A stretch of DNA of 64,000 nt from Dreissena polymorpha (GCF_020536995.1 NC_068366.1:27417363-27481362), one strand, 5' to 3'; shown: positions 11,216 to 26,450, counted from the first letter of the stretch. The notes: a model not told the origin generated them from the sequence alone. Program-made: numbers and translations.

Positions 11216-11665
11216 GTATGTTCGGACTTTAGCTATCCGGATGTTACCAAAACAAACGCGGAAATAGATTTTTAACAAGGCGATGTTAGAGAAAAAATGC
11301 TATAAACAGTTGAAATAAGTGAAGAAAACTACTTATTTAATTAATATCTCTAAGTAAAAATATATAAAATAATGTCAAACTGTTTCATATGCGGAATTGT
11401 ATTGTAAATGCTGTGAGCTAGTGTATCTTTTTACGGACATCGTATGTGCGGACATAAGCCATCCGGATGTTAGCAATAAAAAACACGCGGAAATAGATTA
11501 TTGACAAGTCGATGTTAGAGAACAAATGCTATAAACAGTTAAAATAAGTCAAGAAAACTACTTATCTAATAAATATCTCTAAGTAAAAATATAAAAAATA
11601 ATGTCAAACTGTTTCATATGCGGCATTGTATTGTAAATGCAGTAAGCTAATGTATCTTTTTACTG
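11216..11665. repeat. 226-bp direct tandem duplication upstream of the NOX gene
   Basis: Two diverged copies (11216-11441 and 11442-11665) share GGATGTTA, GCGGAAATAGATT, CGATGTTAGAG, ATGCTATAAACAGTT and CTGTTTCATATGCGG in the same order. They end about 330 bases before the NOX start codon. Confidence 0.88.
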
Positions 11666-11995
11666 TTGAGATTTATTCTAAATGCGAAGTATTTCATCTA
11701 GGGTACATGCAACATTGACCAAGCGAGCATGAGTAGCATGTCTATTCGTAGTATCGGCACTCTTATTGAAAACATTCGAATTTTGGAAGTGAACAATTTT
11801 TAAATACAAAAACAAGCGTGTGTTTTATGTCGATATATTGTATATTGGACATAACAACGAAAACTGCATTTTTAATGCATTTATAATGACACAGGTTTTA
11901 AACATAAAAAATGAAAATTTTGATTATTTTAAAGATTTTATTGACTTCTTAAAGCTGCATATTGGAGTGATGGTAATGTAAGAGAGACAGACACC
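11666..11995 (+). promoter_or_regulatory. Putative promoter and 5' leader of the NOX gene
   Basis: The 330 bases before the ATG hold no recognised repeat. The leader just before the start reads GAGAGACAGACACC, giving a good initiation context (A at -3, G at +4). No TATA box at a convincing distance is evident, and the start of transcription is unknown. Confidence 0.35.
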
Positions 11996-12037
11996 ATGGC
12001 CAGACACTTAAATGACCTGCCAAGGTGGATATTCATT
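11996..12037 (+). CDS. NOX2: NOX exon 1
   Basis: Encodes [14 protein letters not shown], then donor GTGAGT. Fourteen codons ending in phase 0, at the position where vertebrate NOX2 has its first coding exon end. Start context ACACCATGG is good. The sequence is short and weakly conserved, so this is the least certain exon. Confidence 0.78.
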
Positions 12038-15000
12038 GTGAGTTCACATTTCATGGCTATGATAGCCTTACTGTTAGATCTTCAAAATAAGAGGACGTTG
12101 TTTGCTGACACAGTGTATTTTAGTTCCACCATTTTGGGGTGGGGCCAGGTCCCTTTGAATTGGCAAGGGAACATTTGCGACGATTTTACTAAAATTAGAA
12201 AATTAGTGTTGTTGGTGTTGTTGTTCTATAAATGCTTCAAAATTGAGAATACAAATGTTTTCAGTATTAAATTTACTAAGTTTGAACATATATGGATGGG
12301 AGTTGAACAAAATATTGAGATCTAAAAAAAAGGGAAACCTTTCATTGGGAATTTTTAGCTCCCATTTCAGAACAGTATATACTTTCTTTCATTGGGAATT
12401 GGGCCGATTACCGGACCTTATTTTGAATTAATAAAAGAAAAACACTGTGACATGATATAGACATACATGTATACAGATAGTGGCTTGGAGACATGTTTCC
12501 TGATGTTTTTTTCTTCTATAATTAAAAATACAGCTTTAATAAATGTTTACTTTACTTAGAAATTTAACCATAAAACATGTGGGTTGAAGTTTCAGCTTAT
12601 GGGATCTAAGTGTAAAATACTTGCTGATTTAATCCCTACAAACATTAGCAACAAAATACTAGAATATACATGAAAAAAATGCACATCCATTCTCTTTTTT
12701 CTGATTGTACTATGATAATTTATGATGTTTTTATGACTTCTTTCTACAAATACTGGTATTTTATGTTGTTTTAGGCTGTATGGATACTTGGAAACGTAGC
12801 CATGTTCATCTATACTTACTTCAAGTATGCTAATAGTAAGGAGTTCTTCTACTTGAAAAAGATTTTGGGGGTAAGTATTTGTTGAGTGAATTGGTGCACA
12901 TAAATTAAAAAAAGTTTTAGAGATCCCGGATTCGAGAATGGTCAGCCTTCTCGAGATTTCCACTATCAACAAAAAGCACTGTTATTCAAAGATACTTGAA
13001 AGTATCTCAATTAGTAAGAGGATTTTCATACAGTCAAGCTAACACAAATAGGCTTAAATTAAAAAAAAAATTGCAAGTGCTTTGAAGTTCCATTTGATAG
13101 TAAACACTGCATCTTCTGTTCTTGTTAACTGGCACATTTCATGTACATTTTATTGTTAGCTCATCTATTTTTTTGAAAAAAAAAAAGAGCTATTGTCATC
13201 ACCTTGGCGTCGGCGTCCGGTTAAGTTTTGCGTTTAGGTCCACTTTTCTTATAAAGTATTAATGCTATTGCATTCAAACTTGGGTACACTTACTTACTTT
13301 CATGAGGGGACTGGGCAGGCAAAGTTAGATAACTCTGGCTTGCATTTTGACAGAATTATGTGCCCTTTTTATACTAAGAGAATTGAAAATTTTGGTTAAG
13401 TTTTGTGTTTAGGTCCATTTTATTCCTTAAGTATCAAAGCTATTGCTTTTATACTTGCAACACTTATTAACTATCATAAGGGGACTGTGCAAGCAAAGTT
13501 ATGTAACTCTGACTGGCATTTTGAGTGGTGAAAGGTCAAGGTCATTCTTCGAGGTCAAATGTCAAATTTATGGTGTCTGTCCGTCCGAAAACTTTAACAT
13601 TGGCCATAACCTTTTCAATATTGAAGATAGCAACTTGATATTTGGCATGCATGTGTATCTCATGGAGCTGAACATTTTGAGTAGTGAAAGGTGAAGGTCA
13701 AGGTCATCTTTCAAGGTCAAATGTCAAATATATGGCGTCTGTCCGTCCGAAACTTTAACATTGGCCATAACTTTTTTAATATTGAAGATAGCAACTTGAT
13801 ATTTGGCATGCATGTGTATCTCATGAAGCTGCACATTTTGAGTGGTGGAAGTTCAAGGTCAAGGTCATCCTTCAAGATAAAAATTTTATAAAATTCAAAG
13901 CGGCGTTCTCATGAAGCTGCACATTTTGAGTGGTGGAAGTTCAAGGTCAAGGTCATCCTTCAAGGTCAAGTTCATCCTTCAAGGTCAAAGATAAAAGAAT
14001 TAATTAATTTCAAAGCGGCGTTATCATGAGGCTGCACATTTTGAGTGGTGGAAGTTCAAGGTCAAGGTCATCCTTCAAGGTCAAGGTCATCCTTCAAGGT
14101 CAAAGATCAAAAAAAATAAATTCAAAGCGGAGTTCTCATAAAGCTGCCGTTTTGAGTGGTGGAAGTTCAAGGTCAAGGTCATCCTTCAAGGTCAAAGGTT
14201 ATTTTTTATTTATTTTTTTTTCAAAGCGGCACAATAGGGGGCATTGTGTTTCTGACAAACACATCTCTTGTTTTTTTTAACATGGTTAAAAAACACAAAT
14301 ATTTATTTTTGATAATTTATTTTTGAAATACCGTCCAACCTTCCCACCCAAGAATCCCCCCCCCCCCAAATATTTTTTTTTGCATTTTTTTAACCCACCT
14401 GAGCACAACGCGCTTATGGTGAGCTTTTGTGATCGCCTTTTGTCCGTCGTCCGTCGTGCGTCGTCAACAGTTTGCCTTGTGAACACTCTAGAGGCCACAT
14501 TTATTGTCCGATCTTCATGAAACTTGGTCAGAACATTTGTCCCATTGATACCTCGACTGAGTTTGAAACTGGGTCATGATGGGTCAAAAACTAGGTCAAA
14601 AAAAAGAAAAACCTTGTGAACACTGTAGAAGTCACATTTGTTGCCAAATGTTTATGTAACTTTGTCAAAGTTTTTGTCTAAATGATATGTTGGTGGAGTT
14701 TAAAAATGGTTTCAGTCCGTTGAAAAAATGGCCGCCAGGGGGTGGGGCAGTATTCCTTATATGGCTATAGAGAAACCTTGTGATCACTCTAGAAGTCACA
14801 ATTTTTGCCTAATCATCATGAAACTTTGTGGAAACATTGCTTTCATTGATATCTCGGACGAGTTCGAAAATGGTCCAGATCGGTGAAAAGACATGGCCGC
14901 CAGGGCGCGGGGCAGTTTTCTCTATATGTATATAGTGGAAACATGTGAACACTTTAGAATTCACATTTTTGGTCCAATCTTCATGAAATTTGGTCAGAAC

Positions 15001-18000
15001 ATGTGTTTTCTGGATATGACGGTTGAGTTCGAAAATGGTTACGTTTGCTTGAAAAACATGACTGCCAAGGGGCGGGGCATTTTTCCTTATATGGCTATAT
15101 ATGGCTATATCAAAATCTTGTTAACACTCTAGAGGCCAAATTTATTGTCCGATCTTCATGAAACTTGGTCAGAAGATTCATCCCAATAATATCTTGGACG
15201 AGTTCGAAAATGATGCCGGTTGGTTGAAAAACATGGCTGCCAGAGGGCGGGGCAATTTTCCTTATATGGCTATAGTAAAACCTTGTTAACACTCTAGAGG
15301 CCACATTTGAAGAATTGTCCCAATGATTTCTTGGATGAGTTTGAAAATGGTAATCTTTGCTTGAAAAACATGGCTGTCAAGGGGCGGGGCATTTTTGGAA
15401 GATAATGTAATAAATTACCACACCTGCGGTCTGCACCCGCAAGGCGGTGCTCTTGTTTTAACCTATGCTTTCGCTAGGCCATAAAGCTTGATGACCATAC
15501 TAAAAGTGTTGCACAAATCATCAAGTCTGCATATGTTTTTACAGGAAAGCAAAGCATTTTCCAAGCAGAATTTTCAAGTAGAGTGCATATAGTTATTACC
15601 CTTAGTTTTCAACACTTTAAAATATTTATTTTTTTGTGTCCAAAAAATTAGATACGAAAATTATTAAAAAAGTATGAGTGTCCGAAAATTTATAGACATA
15701 TATGTAATGTTTGTTTATCAATTATTATATTGAAAAAAAAAAACAATGGATAAATGTGCAATAGTTTTATTATGTTGTACTCTTCTTTCTCTGCTAAAAA
15801 AACAAAACAACTTCCCTTACCATAATTACTCTATGTTTTCGGACACTTAAAAATACTTAAAAAATTTCGTGTCTGAAAACTTAGATACGAAAAATATTCA
15901 CAAAATACAGGTGTCCGAAAACTTAAAGTCTAAAATTGAAGTGTCCGAAAATAGCGTCAATTGTATCAACGACTACCGGTAATAGCTTGCGCTTGTAAAA
16001 TACCATGCCGTATAGGATAAATTACAGTTATATATGTTTACACTGCATTTTAAATAATTTTAAATGATTAATTTAATTGACAAAGTTACTTCAAGTTTGT
16101 ACTTTGACCAATTAAATTAAAGATGAGCATGCTATGTACCGATACTCGCTAGTATGAACCTGTAATTGACGTAATTAAAAAAGCAAACTATGAATTCTAT
16201 GTTTGTTCATTTCCGATAGTTGTTGTCTAACACCTTCCATTGTTCGTAAAACTTGCAATAGGGTGCATCACACTTTGAAGCGTTTAGTATTTGTCACAGT
16301 TATTTTAATAAGAAGGGGTAGTACCATTGCAGTAGATCATTGAACTGTTACTTGGCACTACCCCTGGAAATTGTCATAACGCTTATGCTATCGGGTGAAA
16401 CCATTGTTTAATACCAGTTTACAAGGTTATTTACACAATAACGCAATTGTAATGGTCCATGGCCCTCAGACATGCACCTGCCATGTTTTATGATGGTAAT
16501 CTGGTTGTAAAACCCCATGATCAAGTGTCATTAGAAATCGAAATTTGGTAAAATAGCACTGTAAAATATACTGTCCGAAAACTTAGAGACATTAACTATG
16601 GACGAAAACTCATGTGTCCGAAAATTAAGAGTCATGAAAAATAATTATTTTTGCTAAAAAAAGGGGTGTCTGAAAACTTAGAGTGTCCGAAAACATAGAG
16701 TAATTACGGTATTTGCAATCTCTTTTTTGAAATGGTATATAAAAACATTATACAAAAAACAACTATACTGCTTCCTGAATACGTTATAATTTCATATGCT
16801 GTTGGGTGAAGCCATTGTTTATTACCGGTATACATGGTAATCTATCTAATAACGCAATTGTAATGGTCCATTGCCCTCAGGGCACTGTGTGCCAGGTTTT
16901 ATGACCTTAATCCGGGTGTAAAGCTCCATAATAGAAGGGTCCCTGATAAGGGTAAACAAGGCAGAAATCTAGTAAAATAGCGCTGTAAAATATACTGTCT
17001 GAAAAATTGGTGTCATTACTTATGGACAAAAACCCATATGTCCGTAAATATAGAGTCACAAAATATAATTATTTTGGCCTAAAAAGGGGTGTCAGAAAAC
17101 ATAGAGTAATTACAGTTTATGGTTGAAGTGGAATTATCACAAAATGCAATAGGGATATCATTAGCTCAGCTATTAAATCAAGTAGTGCTCATGGAAATCC
17201 ATTGTGATCACCCTATGCGTGGCTTCCATCATGTAGTGTTCTGTGTGCATCATCATCATTTAGCTGGTTGCCATGATAAAAACACATCTTTGTATTGACA
17301 ATATCTAGGCTGAGTGTTGTAAATCTGAGTCAAATGTGTCCAAAAACTATGTAACCAGGTTAAATTTTGAAAACCTTGTAACCACTCTAGAGACCACATT
17401 AAAGTAAGTAGATGAAATTTGGGCTGAATATTTATCATGACACTAACCCTTAACGTGGCGTCTCATCAGGATCCAAACTGTTTGCTATTCTGATAGTATT
17501 CTTTGAAAAAAATCGAAGAAAATGCTAATTTTAGAACTTCAGCAGAAGACAATTTAGCAGACGACAAATTTCCCAGCATGCAAAGGGTTAAATAAGCCAA
17601 GTTTGAATCTGGGTCCAATTGCACCAAAAACTAAAACACTGGGTCAAGTCTTTAACAATTGGTGTCAGTGAACCAGGTGAGGGCTTAAGGACAATCTTGT
17701 TTAATTTAATAAAATCCTGCAAGCCAAGTTATCTGAAAAAACAACGCCTGATATGTTTAACGAAATTGTGCCTTGCCTGAGTTGTGTATCTTTGTGTGCA
17801 GGACTCACTGCCATGGGCCCGGGCAAGTGCTGCCTGCCTAAACCTCAACTGTATGATGGTGCTGTTCCCTGTGTGTAGGAACCTCATGTCCTTTCTCAGG
17901 GGATCATTGAAGGTAAGGACCTCATATCTTTTCTTAAGGGATCATTGAATGTAGGAACCTCATATCTTTTCTCAGGGGATCATTGAAGGTAGGAACCTCA

Positions 18001-21000
18001 TATCTTTTCTCAGGGGATCATTGAAGGTAAGGACCTCATATCTTTTCTCAGGGGATCATTGAAGGTAGGAACCTCATATCTTTTCTCAGGGGATCATTGA
18101 AGGTAAGGACCTCATATCTTTTCTCAGGGGATCATTGAAGGTAAGGACCACAAATCTTTTCTCAGGGGATCATTGAAGTTAAGGACCTGATATCTTTTCT
18201 CAGGAGATCATTGAAGGTAAGGACCACATATCTTTTCTCAGGAAATCATTGAAGGTAAGGACCACATATCTTTTCTCAGGGGATCATTGAAGGTAAGGAC
18301 CACATATCTTTTTCCAGGGGATCATTGAAGGTAAGGACCTCATATCCTTTCTCAGGGGATCATTGAAGGTAAGGACCACGTATCTTTTCTCAGGGGATCA
18401 TTGAAGGCAAGAACCACATATCTTTTCTCAGGGGATCATTGAAGGTAAGGACCACATATCTTTTCTAAGGGGATCTTAAAAGGTAGAAACCGCATGTCTT
18501 TTCTCAGGGGATCTTAAAAGGTAGGAACCTCATATCTTTTCTCAGGGGATCATTAAAGGTAGGAACCTCATAACTTTTCTCAGGGATTCATTGAAGGTAG
18601 GAACCTCATATCTTTTCTCAGGGGATCATTAAAGGTAGGAACCTGATATCTTTTCTCAGGGGATCATTAAGGTAGGAACCTCATATCTTTTCTCATGGGA
18701 TTATTTAAGGAAGGAACCTCTGTTACCTCATATCCTTTCTCAGGGATCATTATAGGTAGGAACCTCATATTTTTTCTCAGGGGATCATTAAAGGTAAAGA
18801 CCTCATATCTTTCCTCAGAGGATCATTAAAAGCAGGAACCTAATATCTTTTCTCGGGGGATCATTAAAGGTAGGAACCTCATATCTTTTCTCAGGGGATC
18901 ATTTAAGGTAGGAACCTCATATCCTTTCTCAGGGGATCATTGAAGGTAAGGACCTCATATCTTTTCTCAGGGGATCATTGAAGGTAAGGACCTCATATCT
19001 TTTCTTAGGGGATCATTAAAGGTAGGAACCTCTTATCTTTTCTCAGCGGATCATTGAATGTAAGGACCTCATATCTTTTCTCAGGGGATCATTCAAGGTA
19101 GGAACCTCATATCTTATCTCAGGGGATCATTAAAGGTAGGAACCTCATATCTTTTCACAGGGGATCATTCAAGATAGATCCTCATATCCTTTCTCAGGAA
19201 ATTATTGAAGGTAAGGACCTGATATCTTTTCTCAGGGGATCATATAAGGTAGGAACCTCATATCTTATCTCAGGGGATCATTAAAGGTAGGAACCTCATA
19301 TCCTTCCTCAAGGGAGCGCTTTGTTATGATTCTATTCCAACATTTACAGAACCTGAAAATTAACTTGTGTCCAATTGTATCGATCAATTAATATAATGGT
19401 GTTCCAAGTGCGCAATAACCTCATTCCAGTAATCAGGGTATCACTTTCATAGCTCTATAAATGAACTATCTTAGAAACATTAAGTAGTATTAACTGAATT
19501 AATACAGTAGAATTGCAATAACTCGAGCTGGCGATTTCTCGAAAACTGGCGATTACTCGAGCATTAAAGAAAGTCCCTAGCATTTTCTTTTAATGTCTAT
19601 ATAAAAATACCCGCGATAACTCAAACATGCGATTTTCGATAACTCGAGGTCGTAGGCCGGTCCCTGAAAGGCATTTTACACCTAATTAACTGGCAATTAT
19701 TCGAGGAGGCTTTCCAATCTCCACGCAGAGTTGTCGTTCCTTGCTCTCACATACAACTCTGCATAAGGCTCAGCACGCCATTTTGTCTACCAAATAGCTA
19801 AAACCGAACAAACACATACAATGTATATTTGAGTGGATATTTAAGATCAAATGCATTTAATTAAGAAATATGACTTTTAAATGTACGATAAATCGTGCAA
19901 AAACTTGTGAGTTTTAATGCAACTCTTTGGAACTACAAATGTATTTTATTGCCCATTTACACAGATGTAATTATTCCCCGCACTTCACAAATGTAAACAA
20001 TTGTACATATTTTTAATTGAGTGACGTTAGGCATTGCTTCGACTTATTTATGTATGTCGGTTTCTTAACATAAAAAAAAACATATCAATTTTATAATAAT
20101 TAATTAAGACTGATATAAGATATCATGGTATGAGATGGTTTTCTTTAATGCAGTTAATGCAATGTAACCGTCGTGCAAGAGATTGTCTAGTATACTGTAA
20201 CCTCACTGATGAACACTTGGAATGATCATGACATGAATGAGACGCTTTCATAACAATAGTCCGTTCTGAGCCCAACACAGAGGTGAATGTAATGTGACCG
20301 TCGTGCAAGAGATTGGAGGCTTTCTCCTCTGGTCGGTGCTAAAAATATTAGAGTTGTGAAAAAAGCGCAATCAAGCAGACAAACGACACTCGATTTGGTG
20401 TGAAGTTAGTTGCAGTTTGAGATACACTGCAAATTGTCATCCTTTGAGAAGCAGATCAAAGCTACACAGTTTTAATGATAATTAAATAATTACCAGATAT
20501 CGATAATTATCGCGAAACGTCTTCCGCCATCAGTTCCGGGAAGCTAATGGGTTGCGACAATCTTCAATCATTGACTTTGCGCAACACAAGTCTGACTAAT
20601 GTACATAAAATGCAAAGTGTGTAGTGATTATGTTGTTTTCTGTGTGTACTTTTTTTCATTCGCATGTACGTACCTTGTGTGCTTTTTAAAAATAATAATG
20701 CTACATGTACAGTGAATATTGATGAGATTTTTCTGATAATATTTATGTTTTGTGTGAATGTTGAAATAATTTAATGAATTTACTATCATCTTAATTGTTT
20801 TGTTTATTATACTGTAACCTTAAGTGATTTTTACAAAGCCTTTTTTTCTCTAGCACCGTCTTACATGTAAATAAAGCGTTGGTCAGAAGTTAGCATTATC
20901 AACCGAGACAGTGAAAACAAATAATACCATGGATTACTCGAAACCTGCGATTACTCGAGCATCGCTGTCGGGGTGTGCTTCCTCGAATTATCGCAGTTTT

Positions 21001-24000
21001 ACTGTATTTACTACTAATTATCCTCCGCCATTGGCGGAGGGAAAATGTTTTGGCGTTGTCCGTTTTTCTGTCCGTCCATCTTTCCGTCCGTGCGAAGCCA
21101 TATCTTGGAAATGCTTTGGGAGATTTCATTGAAACTTGGTATGAGTATATATATGGATAAGAGGATGATGCACGCCAAATGATATTGTACACCATCTGTT
21201 AACAACGGAGTTATGGCCCTTTGTATCTTGAAAAAATGCTTTTTTGAGTGTCAAATATAACACTTTTGTGTCCAGAAGCATATTGGCGGGGGATATCAAT
21301 TCAACGAATTTTCTTGTTATTATTGAATTTGACACAAAAACAAAAAGTGACATTAATTAAATTATGACAGTTCTGATTTACAACGCTCTTTTAATAATCT
21401 TGAAAATGTTGTTATACATGTTTTTTGTTTTGACAAAATAGAAGTTTATTATGAAAATAGGTAACATGAAGCACTTAATTTCCACTCAGGTTGAACTTCT
21501 TGAAAGGGGTGCTTGATTAAGCCGCTTTCTCACTCATTTTTTGTGCACAATATAGGCCTCAAATATCACTTGTTAAAAACTACGCAATAAATTGCACAAT
21601 GTTTCTAACTTGATTTAAGTAAATATATGTGATGATTGACTCATACTTTTTAAAAATATTGTTAGAATACATTTTATGTTGAAGATTTAGGAACCAGTAT
21701 TATATTGATTCTGTTTGTAGCATTGCTGCACTAAAACAGTTCGGAGGCAGTTGGATAAGCATATAACATTTCACAAGTACATCGCCTACATGATTTGTCT
21801 TCACACGGGTAGGTCATTATTGACAACATTTAACCCATTTATGCCTAGTGGACTCTCCCATCCTTCTAAATCGGATCAATTTATTTCCAAAATTAGGGAT
21901 GTCTAGTATATTTATTTCTATATTTAGAATATTACTTACTGAAATTCCTTTAAACAAACAGCGCAGACCCTGATGAGATGCCGCATCTGGGTCTACGCTG
22001 TTTGCAAAGACCTTTTTTTCAGGACGCTAGGCATAAATGGGTTAATTTCAAACCAAAGTGAATGGTTCCAATTTACAGGTATAGGCCAATATGTTAGCTA
22101 AAATTGTTTCGTAATTACATTACTACATGTATCAGGGAATAGGTTATTCTAAAAGTGTATAATCAGTGGCTAAGGTAGACCAATTGTTTGTTAAAACCCA
22201 TGCATTTTTTCACAGTCTATTCTTAATTAAAACTACACATGACATTTACTTTGACTATGAATCATGCAGATTGATGTACAAACATATGAGCCGCGTTCTG
22301 AGAAAACTGGGCATAATGCATGTGCGTAAAGTGTCATCCCAGATTAGCCTGTGCAATCCGCACAGGCTAATCAGGGACGACACTTTCCGCCTTAACTTGA
22401 TTTTCGGCAAGGAGGGACTTCCTTGAAACTAAAAATACCATAAAAGCAGAAAGTGTCGTCCCTGATTAGCCTGTGCAGACGCATTATGCCCAGTTTTCTC
22501 AGAACACGACTCATATATTTCAAGAACAATCTGTACAATTATAGCAAAAAAAAGCTATTTTCAGGCCTTGAATAGTAAAACCTAAATGAAGCGGGTTAAA
22601 TGTTGGTCTTCATTGCCAAGGTATGTATGCCTTCATGTCTGTTGCTTAAAGTGTCAGACTGAAGAATTGTGTCAATTGTAGTAAATTAGAGCTGCTAAAA
22701 GAGTCTCTGTATTGTATAGTATCATTCATAGTTTAGAAGAAGGTTAACTGCTGTCATCATGACAAAGACTTTAATAATCTCCCTATAGCTGAACAATTGC
22801 TTGTACTTTACTTACCTTGGAGCAATATCTACTGTGTATGATGAGATGAAAATGCCTAGATAATCTTTTACATTTGATTATTGAGTCGGGTTTCTGCTGT
22901 AGATCACCATTGTCGCAAATGGCAACAAATTAGCAAAAAATGGCAACAGTTTTTCCAACTTGAAGATTTTTCAAATGATATATTTGTATGCTCCCCGAAA
23001 ATTTTCAGTTGCCAGTTTGTCCTTCCTTACTTCCTACAGTCACACTTTTGTTACAGTTTCTCATAGCACCTTCAATACTTTACCGATCTCTTTCAAATTT
23101 GGCATGTAGGTACCTTGCATGGACCTCTACCTTTTTGAGATTTGAGGTCACTGGGGTCAAGGTCACCGAGGCTAATAATAGATTTTTCCGCCATGCTTTT
23201 GTTACAGTTTCTCATACCACCTTCAATGCTTTACCGATCTCTTTCATATTTAGCATGTAGGTACCTTGCATGGACTTCTACCTTTTGATGAGGTTTGAGG
23301 TCACTGGGGTCGAGGTCACTGAGGCTAATAATAGATTTTTCCGTCATGCTTTTGTTACAGTTTCTCATCGCACCTTCAATACTTTAAGTTTACCGATCTC
23401 TTTCATATTTGGTAGTGCTGCAACAATACGCCAAAAACTGTATTGCAATATATTGTCAGTTCAAAAACCCTTATTGCAATATATCGCAATATATTGCTAA
23501 CTTGTACCAAAATTATAACTTGCCAATTACCCTATAATCCCATATATTCCAGTTTTAAAGCAAATTCTGGTATATATTTACTATAAATGTGCTCAAGAAT
23601 AACAAGAAACACAAGCATTCTCAAATTTTCTTAAGTATCAAATACATTTTGGCATTCGTTAGTATTAAAAGATGTGATGAAATAGCGTCCAACCGGGGCG
23701 TTTTTTTTCCAGTGAACACGTGTAATTCACCTGACATGATGTTCCCGTTTTTATACAACACAAAATACACCCATACTTTCCATGCGACGTTCTACATGTC
23801 TGTATAATTTTCGCGCGCTTTTTATTAAGACAAAGGATAAAGCACTTTTTATTTGACGCTAGAATTTTTTATTGTCGCATTAGCATTAAAATTTGGAAGC
23901 TTATTTCCGAAATTCGGATTACATATTTAATAATGCTCAATTCAGAATCGAACGAAACATTTACAGCTGTGCGCAATTAATTCAACGATAATCTGTTCAA

Positions 24001-26417
24001 AAGCATCGAATGCTCCCATGTAACAACGCTTCTCCGTATAATACACTTTCAGAATGCTATTTTTACGAAAAAAAATATTTACACTGCTTTGTTTTGTTTA
24101 CCTTGTGGTCACAATATAGCAAAAGATTTCCTACACAAATTCAATGTAAAAGCAATAACTTTAATGAAAAATAAAGTCAAACTTTTGCGCATAGAGACCC
24201 TCATAACCATACCTTTTCTCAAAAGCATTCCATGCAGAATTGATTTAAGCAATAAAAAAGATAGGTCACGCGGTATGTAAGAAAGAACTCGTCACAAATC
24301 AAAAGTCACTGTTTTACGGCCATCTAGTTACCGGCTTCTATCCAGTTCATAAGGGTTTCCCGCCATCTGTCAAAGTCTTATGTAGTCTCCAATATTCAGA
24401 TAAAAGAGTGAATTACTAGTAAACAACAATGTTTTCCCTGCCACATGCACACAGAAATATACTAAAATAAAGTCATGGCAAGTGACCCTATAGAGATCGT
24501 GTCTTCAAATAAATGATGTTCATGTTTTTAGAGAGTAAAGCATTGCACTCCAAAATGATTTAGTATATTGTAACCTTGTTTTCATTATTTCGGATGGCTT
24601 TTCTGGACGAAATGTGAATGAATTTTTGTAAATTTTTTGTATCGGTATGATGAAAATCGTATCGCAATACAATATGCGGATTGCATATTGCGATATGTAC
24701 TGATATACCGGTATATTGTTGCAGCACTAATATTTGGCATGTAGGTACCTGTCATGGACTTCTACCTTTTGATGAGGTTTGAGGTCACTGGGGTCAAGGT
24801 CACCAAGGCTAATAAAAGATTTTTTTAGGTGGTTATTAACACATAGATTGACAAAGCGCATCATCGGGGAGCATCCATCAGTTTCACTGATATTCTTGTG
24901 TTTTTTTTCCGTTGCACTTTTAATTAAACTGGAAAGGCATTTTAATTGAGAATCCAATTCATGGCAGTCTATTACAGAATTGTATATTATCATATTAATT
25001 AAGCCATACCGGTAGTTACAGACAAAAGCAGGTGTGAAATACAATCAATTGAAATTCTGCCTAACAATATTGAATTTTAATCTTCACTGGCCAATTTTAT
25101 AAATATGAATAACTTAAGCCAATCCAAAAGACAACCTTTATTTGGATTAAATCACCAAGTCAAATACCTTGGCTAAATCTTATCCAAAACATTACCAACA
25201 TGTGCACCTGTTCGGATATCTATTTGTTTATACAATCGCTAGCCAAATAAGATATCCTAAAATTGACGATAACCAAAAGTTATGCGCTGGCTGCAAAATT
25301 TTTCTAAAGCTCCTTCTGCTTAGACTTTCAATTAATAATTAAGCTGTCAAAGCAAAACAACATGTTAATGGCATGAGCTTCATTAACAAAGCATTTGATC
25401 ATTTCAGTTTAAGTACAAATGTATTTAACATGAACAGTTAGGATTTCATTTTTAGCCATTAAGACTTGTTTAGATGGAAAGAATTTCAACAGACTGCATG
25501 CATGGTAGCAAGAATGTTGTTGTGGAACTAGAACAAAAATTCTCAGAAATTCTCAGTAAACTTTTGATCGTGCTTGTGGTCTCAAACATTCTTTGCAAAG
25601 TTTTGGTTTCTGGCATTTAATGTACTTGATACAATCAGTGGGCATTGGCAGGGTCATGTGTCTTTATAAATTAAAGGATCCCTTTTAAATTTTCCACACA
25701 TGTTCACAAAGCCTACCAAAACACCATAAAAGAATGTTTTAACCTCTTCAGATATTGCATATATGTGTAGATTAATTTAATGTCATTTAACAAACCCAAA
25801 GTTGTCTTAAGAACTTAACAAAGACAGTTTTCTATTGAAATGCGTTTGACACACATAACAAAAATTGTGTATACATGGTTGCCACATCAATTTAGAGGTT
25901 AATTCCAAGCGTATTGGAGAAGTATATTTTTATTCCGCGCCAATACTGAGGGATATAGAGTTGGCTTTGTCCGTCAGTAAGTTCTTCAGTCTGTCTGTCT
26001 CAAACTTTTCAGGGTTATATCTAAGGAACTATATAAAATATTGTCATGAAACTTCATGGATGTATAGATATCAATGGAGACAAGTGCATTGCTCAAGAAA
26101 CGTAACCCTGACCTTTTTCAAATAAGTGTTATTATCCCTCGCCATAGGCAGAGAGATATTGTTTTGGCGTTGTCCGTCTTTCCGTCCTTCTGGCACTTTT
26201 GTGTCCGGAGCCATTTCTTAGAAGTGCTTTGGCGGATTTCATTGAAATTTGGTATGAGTATATATATGGATAAGATGATGATGCTCGGCAAATGGCATTG
26301 TACACCATATGTTAATAACGGAGTTATGGCCCTTGGTATCATGAAAAAATACTTTTTTGTGTGTCCGAAGCCATATCTTGGAAGTGCTTTGGCGGATTTT
26401 ATTGAAACTAGGTATGA

Positions 26418-26450
<33 letters not shown>

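Noticed and set aside
17878-19313. CRISPR-like array
   Set aside because: Units are contiguous with no unique spacers, in a eukaryotic intron, and derive from the adjacent exon.
19505-21004. Autonomous pogo/Tigger transposase
   Set aside because: Ends and TA duplication are clear, but no DDE or CENP-B-like motif could be read in any frame of the interior.
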